This document shows positions 19,251 to 23,551 of a DNA stretch of 23,551 nt, one piece after another. How positions within the stretch are numbered: the first letter of the stretch is position 1; each line of letters starts with the position of its first letter. The notes under the pieces are model-generated. The model saw only the letters and a program-made list of their open reading frames with translations. It did not search any database and had not been told where the DNA came from. The translations under genes were made by a program, and so were the position numbers. This DNA comes from Ophiothrix spiculata (Eukaryota; Echinodermata; Ophiuroidea; Amphilepidida; Ophiotrichidae), in NCBI GenBank assembly GCA_000969725.1, contig JXSR01S034781.1, one strand, 5' to 3'.

Positions 19251-20012
19251 CAGCTCCAATATATCATCTGGATGTGGTCGTTTCTTCCAGTCAACCTCCC
19301 AACATTGCCTCATCAAATTAGCAAGGGGTGTGGGGCAGTTTGCAGGAATGGCAGGCCTCTCCTTATTTTTGCATATTCTCCGCATAATATGGTCTGGACT
19401 GGGACCAATGTTGTAAACAGCTCCCAGACAATCACTCCATAGGCAGAGATATCATATGAAGGAGAGAGGATGTTGTCTTCAAACAATTCTGGAGCACCCC
19501 AAGCTGGTGACCCACTTTGTGTTGCATTTTGAATAGTGCTTTCAATATTCTTAGCGATACCGAAATCAGCCAATTTCAGAATATTACCTTCAGCTATTAA
19601 GTAATTAGGGGATTTGATGTCCTTGTGAACAAGGTTTCTTGTGCGCAGATATTGAATAGGTTTTACAGCCTGCTTGGCCCAATTGTACACCTGATATATA
19701 GGAAGAAGTTTATTCTCAAATCTTTTGCGATCAAGATATGATCGAAGTGAACCACCCGTGCAAAGTTCTAACACCAAATACAAAGTTTTGTCTTCTTGCA
19801 GTGCTCCTATGAATTTAACAATGTGTGGGTGATCTAGTGTTTTAAGAACACCAACCTCATGTTTGTCAGGTGTATGCAGTTTTTTGACAGCTACGTTTTG
19901 ACCATTGAGTGTTGCTTTGAAGATAGTACTAAACCCTCCACTTCCAATTTGATGTAACAATTCCAAATCTTCTTTCTTGATTTTTACATTGGCCATGTGC
20001 ATCAGTTTAACT
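19251..20012 (-). CDS. MAP3K/TKL-like Ser/Thr kinase exon, frameshifted in C-lobe
   Basis: A large exon lies between a tatatactttcag acceptor and a gtaagtattt donor. From ATG at 20002, kinase landmarks follow in order: glycine loop GSGGFS (residues 20-25), VAVK Lys40, helix-C Glu49, catalytic HKD (126-128) with Asn133, DFG (146-148) and APE (170-172). HKDIKSPN and the overall look suit MAP3K-like Ser/Thr kinases. After WELFTT (residue ~198, near 19411-19420) the frame shifts. A different frame then reads NIGPSPDHIMRRICKNKERP, ANCPTPLANLMRQCWEVDW and KKRPHPDDILEL to the donor, clearly the rest of the C-lobe. The first frame ends about 29 residues later. The frame is open back to the acceptor, so ATG at 20002 may not be the true start. 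The HRD Arg is Lys. Confidence 0.85.
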
Positions 20013-20777
20013 CTGAAAGTATATATATAAACAACAGTGATGCTTGAAAGGGTATAAACTCCACAAGTTGTGTTATCATTAGTGAGCTCTAGGTCAGTTT
20101 GTCATGTTCTGTTGCTTATCACACTCTGGATGGTGCGATAAGAATGTTTTTTAAATGTTTATCAACAAAGCCAGTAGATTTTTCAAACCTAGTAACATCC
20201 AGAAAACTAATGCATAAAAACAAAAAAGATAAAGTGCTCCAACCTCAGTTATGTACTTAAATTATGCAGCAATGATGGGTCTAATGAAACTTACGTTGGT
20301 GAAACCATCAATCCATTATTAAATTTTAGAGCATTGCTAATGTTGCTTTTAATATCATACTTTTAACTGCAAATTTTAATTGAAATGATTAATTAAAAAC
20401 AAACAATAGCAGCAAGTTTAGCTTTCTTTGTTGAGTATTCCTCCCACAAATACTAGAATTTTTAATGCATCCAGTCTACAGATAAAGATAAAAGTCAACA
20501 TTTCTGAAAAATCTTAAAGAGAATGTGGTACGGTACTTTTTATAGAATGCTTGTAGTGTAGGCTAAAAACTGAGATTTGCAGCTTAATAAAATGCTAGAG
20601 GCGTTTTTGAGGAATAGTCGAAAACCAGTTTATCTTACCTAATTTGGGTGTGCTAAGTTCAAATCTGCTCTCTGCCAAAAATTATGAGATGTGAGATAGC
20701 CAAGATGGCCACCAAAATTCTTGCCCAAATACTGTATTTTCATTATAATGAACTAAAAATATCTTGTAAAACACTTT
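20013..20777. other. Upstream flank or 5' intron of the kinase gene
   Basis: AT-rich DNA upstream (minus-strand sense) of the kinase exon. No further coding exon was recognised, so the kinase may be the N-terminal domain with a non-coding first exon farther right. No promoter could be identified. Confidence 0.35.
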
Positions 20778-21715
20778 GGCCCGTATTCCAGAAAGGTGTT
20801 TAGCTAAACCACTGTTTAACTGAACATCAACTGTCCAGGAATGATACGCACTATTGCAGCTTTCAAGCTTTTAAGCTTAAAACTGTTAAAACAGTTCAAT
20901 GAGCCGTGCTGTTGATGAGAATTTAAACAGTGGTTTAGCTAAACACCTGCACTGGAATACAGGCCTTTATGTTCAATATTACTATTTGGAAATGGCTTAT
21001 AGAGGTATATCAAATTCATCCAACTCCAAAACAAAATGGCTACCAAGATGGCTGCCAAAATTTCATTAAACTCGACTAAAACAGCTTTTAAACTGCTTGA
21101 TAATAAATAATCAACAGGAAATAACATTTAGGTTTACAACAACAAGATCATTTGCCGGTAACAATAAAATCATTTCTTCAAAAATGAGGGTGTTAGCATG
21201 TTTCAAATTAAATATGGACCCTGTACTGGCTTCAAAATGGTGACTTTGAAACTGCATATCAAAAACACCAAATGTTCAAAATAATTGATGGAAATGGCAT
21301 AAAAACATATTTTGGTGGCCATTTTGGATCTCAAAATAGGCTAGTATTTTACTCAAGATGCTAACAATACAATTAGGGGCTAAATGATTTTCTTGTAACC
21401 CTAAATGTTATATCCTATATTAGGCGATCTTATTGTAGCTCTCAATGTTATTGTCTGTTAATTATTTATAATATTATCTGTTTCAATTGATGTTTTATCA
21501 GTTTTAATGAAAATATGCCATTTTGGCAACCATATTGGCATGCATTTTAAATTTAGAACACGTATAAGATTTTATTAAATATATATAAAATATTATTTTG
21601 TGGTTCAAGAATACTTTTTTCAATGCTTTCTTTGGATTTCAAGAGTTTTACAAATTGCCGTTAGTCATTTTCATGAAAAAATATGCTATTTTGGCGGCCA
21701 TCTTGAATATTAGGT
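20690..21715. repeat. Diverged repeat field with 'aagatggc-gcc-aaaat' motif
   Basis: Variants of caagatggcNRccaaaat occur at about 20700, 21040, 21315 (inverse), 21517 (inverse) and 21690 (inverse, ttggcggccatcttg). The last two share upstream context (catgaaaaaatatgc and aatgaaaatatgc) 177 bp apart, so at least part of this is an old tandem repeat. The motif resembles the YY1 core aagatggcggc. The MITE at 20778-20965 interrupts the field. Confidence 0.45.
20778..20965. mobile_element. 188-bp foldback MITE
   Basis: The left end GGCCCGTATTCCAGAAAGGT, continuing through gtttagctaaaccactgttt, is mirrored at the right, which reads aaacagtggtttagctaaac and ends ACTGGAATACAGGCC. The arms are about 42 bp with a few mismatches. 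TTT abuts both ends and may be the target duplication. No coding capacity. Confidence 0.8.
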
Positions 21716-22270
21716 GAAGCAATCAAGATGAATTTTGGCTGACAGCAATAATTAAATCTGCATACCCAAATTACATAAAAGTAAAGTGTCTGCCAGCTCA
21801 GAAAATAATTGACAAAATGTTCATTTAAAACAGTTGATTTAAAAAAATCAAGTGATTTTCCATGAGAATCGCGTTTTAAATTGGTGATTAAAATTGACGC
21901 GATTTAAAAACACACAAATCAAACCTGTACATTTTCCTTTATTTAGTTGTCAAGCTGTAAAAAAAATTTTGAATCAAGCATATTACATTTATCATAACAA
22001 TACTTACATGGAATAATTTTCTACACAAGTTTGCTCTCTCACTGAATGAATCGTCATCACATTCTGTTCAGAACATTGAAATATTTATATGAATCTTTTT
22101 CAACAGCTGGTACATATAAATATTCTTACACCCAACTGTGTCAAAAAAAAACCACCAACATAATTGGCTAAAGGTCTTCCCATTATACACTGTACCAACT
22201 CATAAAGTGTATATGAATTAATAAAGTGGACAGTTCAGCCAGTTTGTTACTTTATTTCTCAATAGATTTA
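21716..22270. other. Non-coding sequence
   Basis: AT-rich with no exon, RNA gene or clear repeat, apart from short poly-A runs. Confidence 0.4.
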
Positions 22271-22564
22271 TATGGTGAATTTTGAATGCCTAGCTAGATT
22301 AAATTGTATTTTGAATTTAAAGGAGCCCCGTACGATTGGGTGTGCGTTTTTTTTTTACTTTCTGAGATTTGGTACTGAAATATTTTTCACATTTTTCTCA
22401 TTACCCATGGTAAGTTTTATGGTGAATTTTGAATGCCTAGCTAGATTAAATTGTATTTTGAATTTAAAGGAGCCCCGTACGATTGGGTGTGTGGGTTTTT
22501 TTACTTTCTGAGATTTGGTACTGAAATATTTTTCACATTTTTCTCATTACCCATGGTAAGTTTT
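22271..22564. repeat. 147-bp tandem duplication
   Basis: The unit beginning tatggtgaattttgaatgcc occurs at 22271 and 22418 and runs through gagccccgtacgattgggtg to cccatggtaagtttt. The copies differ mainly in a T-run length and a few bases. The open frame across it is a by-product of the repeat, not a gene. Confidence 0.95.
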
Positions 22565-23540
22565 ATGGCTGAAGCTTGTACCATTTCAGAGATCAGATGT
22601 AAGTGAAAATGCATTTTAGTTGATGTCGTTTTGAAAACCCATCGATGAGGCGCCATCAAATCAGATGAAACCTTTCCAGTACAGTATCTTTCATATAAGG
22701 ACATAGTGATAAATTTTATATGGCATATGATTTACCATTATCCTATTAAGAAAAAATAACATACATTACTTCCCCATTGAAAGGGTCTGAAAAAATGAAA
22801 ATTTCCTAGCAAGGACCTTTAAATTTATTTCCTGCTATTGTTTCATATGAACTTCCCTCCGATGGCCAAATATCCCTCCAGAAGTGCAAATTTCCTGGCG
22901 AGGAGCTTACTGTAATCTATTTTCCCCTCCAATATGATATGTATAAATATTACAGTTTTGCCCATCAATTTTTGAAGCAAACTTAAATTCTAATAACTAA
23001 GAAAATGTTTGAAATATAACGTAATGAACATAAAGCTATATTTTTAACACTTCAACAGGTTCAATAAAACCTCAAATAGATCTGTTTGGTCTTATCCCTG
23101 CATTCCTATTTAGAAAATTACACATATCTATAAAATATTAAATTATAACAAGTAAAGTTTAGTGAAAAAAAACCCACACTTTATGTTTCTTTTTATTTGG
23201 CATTTATCATGATTGTGGCAATTACTTCTTTCAGTGATGGTTCAGAGCTATGGAGATGAATGGAATTATGGGAAGTGATTTTTCCCATAAAAGACGTCAT
23301 CTGCCGTATGGATATTTTGTAATTGTATTTTGGAATAATTCCCAGTTGGATCAATAAAAATGATCAATTATTCATATCTCACTATAGTGTAATGAATTCT
23401 GATTTCACTTAACAATATATTTTTAAATTTCATTTAAATTTAAGGTATTTCACCTGGGATACAAGAGTGAAAAATATACTTTTTTCACCATTTTCTTTTT
23501 TCATCACTAATGAACAATGCTTTGACATGTATACTTTCAG
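22565..23540. other. Non-coding sequence up to the right-edge acceptor
   Basis: AT-rich with no supported gene. The right end contains gacatgtatactttcag, a good acceptor, just before the last bases of the window. Confidence 0.4.
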
Positions 23541-23551
23541 CTTATTAAGAG
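23541..23551 (+). CDS. Possible next exon of the coiled-coil gene (cut by window edge)
   Basis: After the tgtatactttcag acceptor the window ends with CTT ATT AAG AG. In phase 0, as exon 6 requires, this reads Leu-Ile-Lys, which would suit a coiled coil and resembles the Leu starts of exons 2, 4 and 6. Only 11 bases are available, so this rests on the acceptor and phase alone. Confidence 0.3.

Noticed and set aside
19313..20002. Kinase as an intact single-exon 229-residue gene
   Set aside because: Its last ~30 residues are a frameshift artefact. The true C-lobe continues in another frame to a good splice donor at 19250.
22272..22511. 79-residue plus-strand open frame
   Set aside because: It is created by the 147-bp tandem duplication and contains the same peptide twice, with no domain or splice context.
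23235..23276. Plus-strand stretch after ttctttcag reading MVQSYGDEWNYG
   Set aside because: It is in the wrong phase for exon 6 and the donor is weak. The phase-0 frame begins with a stop.

Overview
The window is AT-rich, intron-rich eukaryotic DNA with no bacterial features. Short exons with GT/AG borders, miniature inverted-repeat transposons, a dead Penelope-like retroelement and an invertebrate-type RIG-I-like C-terminal domain suggest a marine invertebrate, perhaps a deuterostome such as an echinoderm or hemichordate. The lineage is inference; only the eukaryotic, metazoan-like character is well supported.

Plus strand, 657-10152: at least six exons of one gene, plus a duplicated copy of exon 2, encode part of a long coiled-coil protein. 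About 239 residues are visible, and splice phases agree across every junction. Exon 2 lies in a 745-bp, nearly identical tandem duplication (919-2406). It is 95 nt long, so using both copies shifts the frame into an immediate stop. A splice acceptor at the right edge (exon from 23541) is in the phase expected for the next exon. If that exon is real, everything from 10153 to 23540 is one 13.4-kb intron.

Minus strand, 20012-13876: the most interesting locus, lying antisense inside that putative intron. A MAP3K/TKL-like kinase exon (20012-19251) is followed by a 25-nt microexon (15432-15408) and a terminal exon (14291-13876) that encodes a clear RIG-I-type C-terminal RNA-binding domain. The phases match: kinase 0, microexon 0 to 1, terminal exon 1. 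The microexon also naturally extends the last kinase helix. No helicase domain or CARD is visible. The inferred product is a kinase joined to an RLR C-terminal domain, an architecture comparable in logic to PKR but built from different parts. The assembled sequence carries a frameshift in the kinase C-lobe, so the copy may be broken or the base calls wrong. A second, decayed copy of the RNA-binding domain lies just downstream (about 12995-13260).

The rest is repeats: inverted-repeat elements at 3695-3826, 3981-4898, 5655-6008, 8584-9524, 11132-12106, 13597-13866, 18725-19173 and 20778-20965; a Penelope-like fragment at about 15600-17100; a ~171-bp tandem array at 17959-18541; smaller tandem duplications at 2801-2974, 9415-9504 and 22271-22564; and a run of five AGGTCA-like hexamers at exact 10-bp spacing at 5557-5602. 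No tRNA, rRNA or CRISPR was seen.
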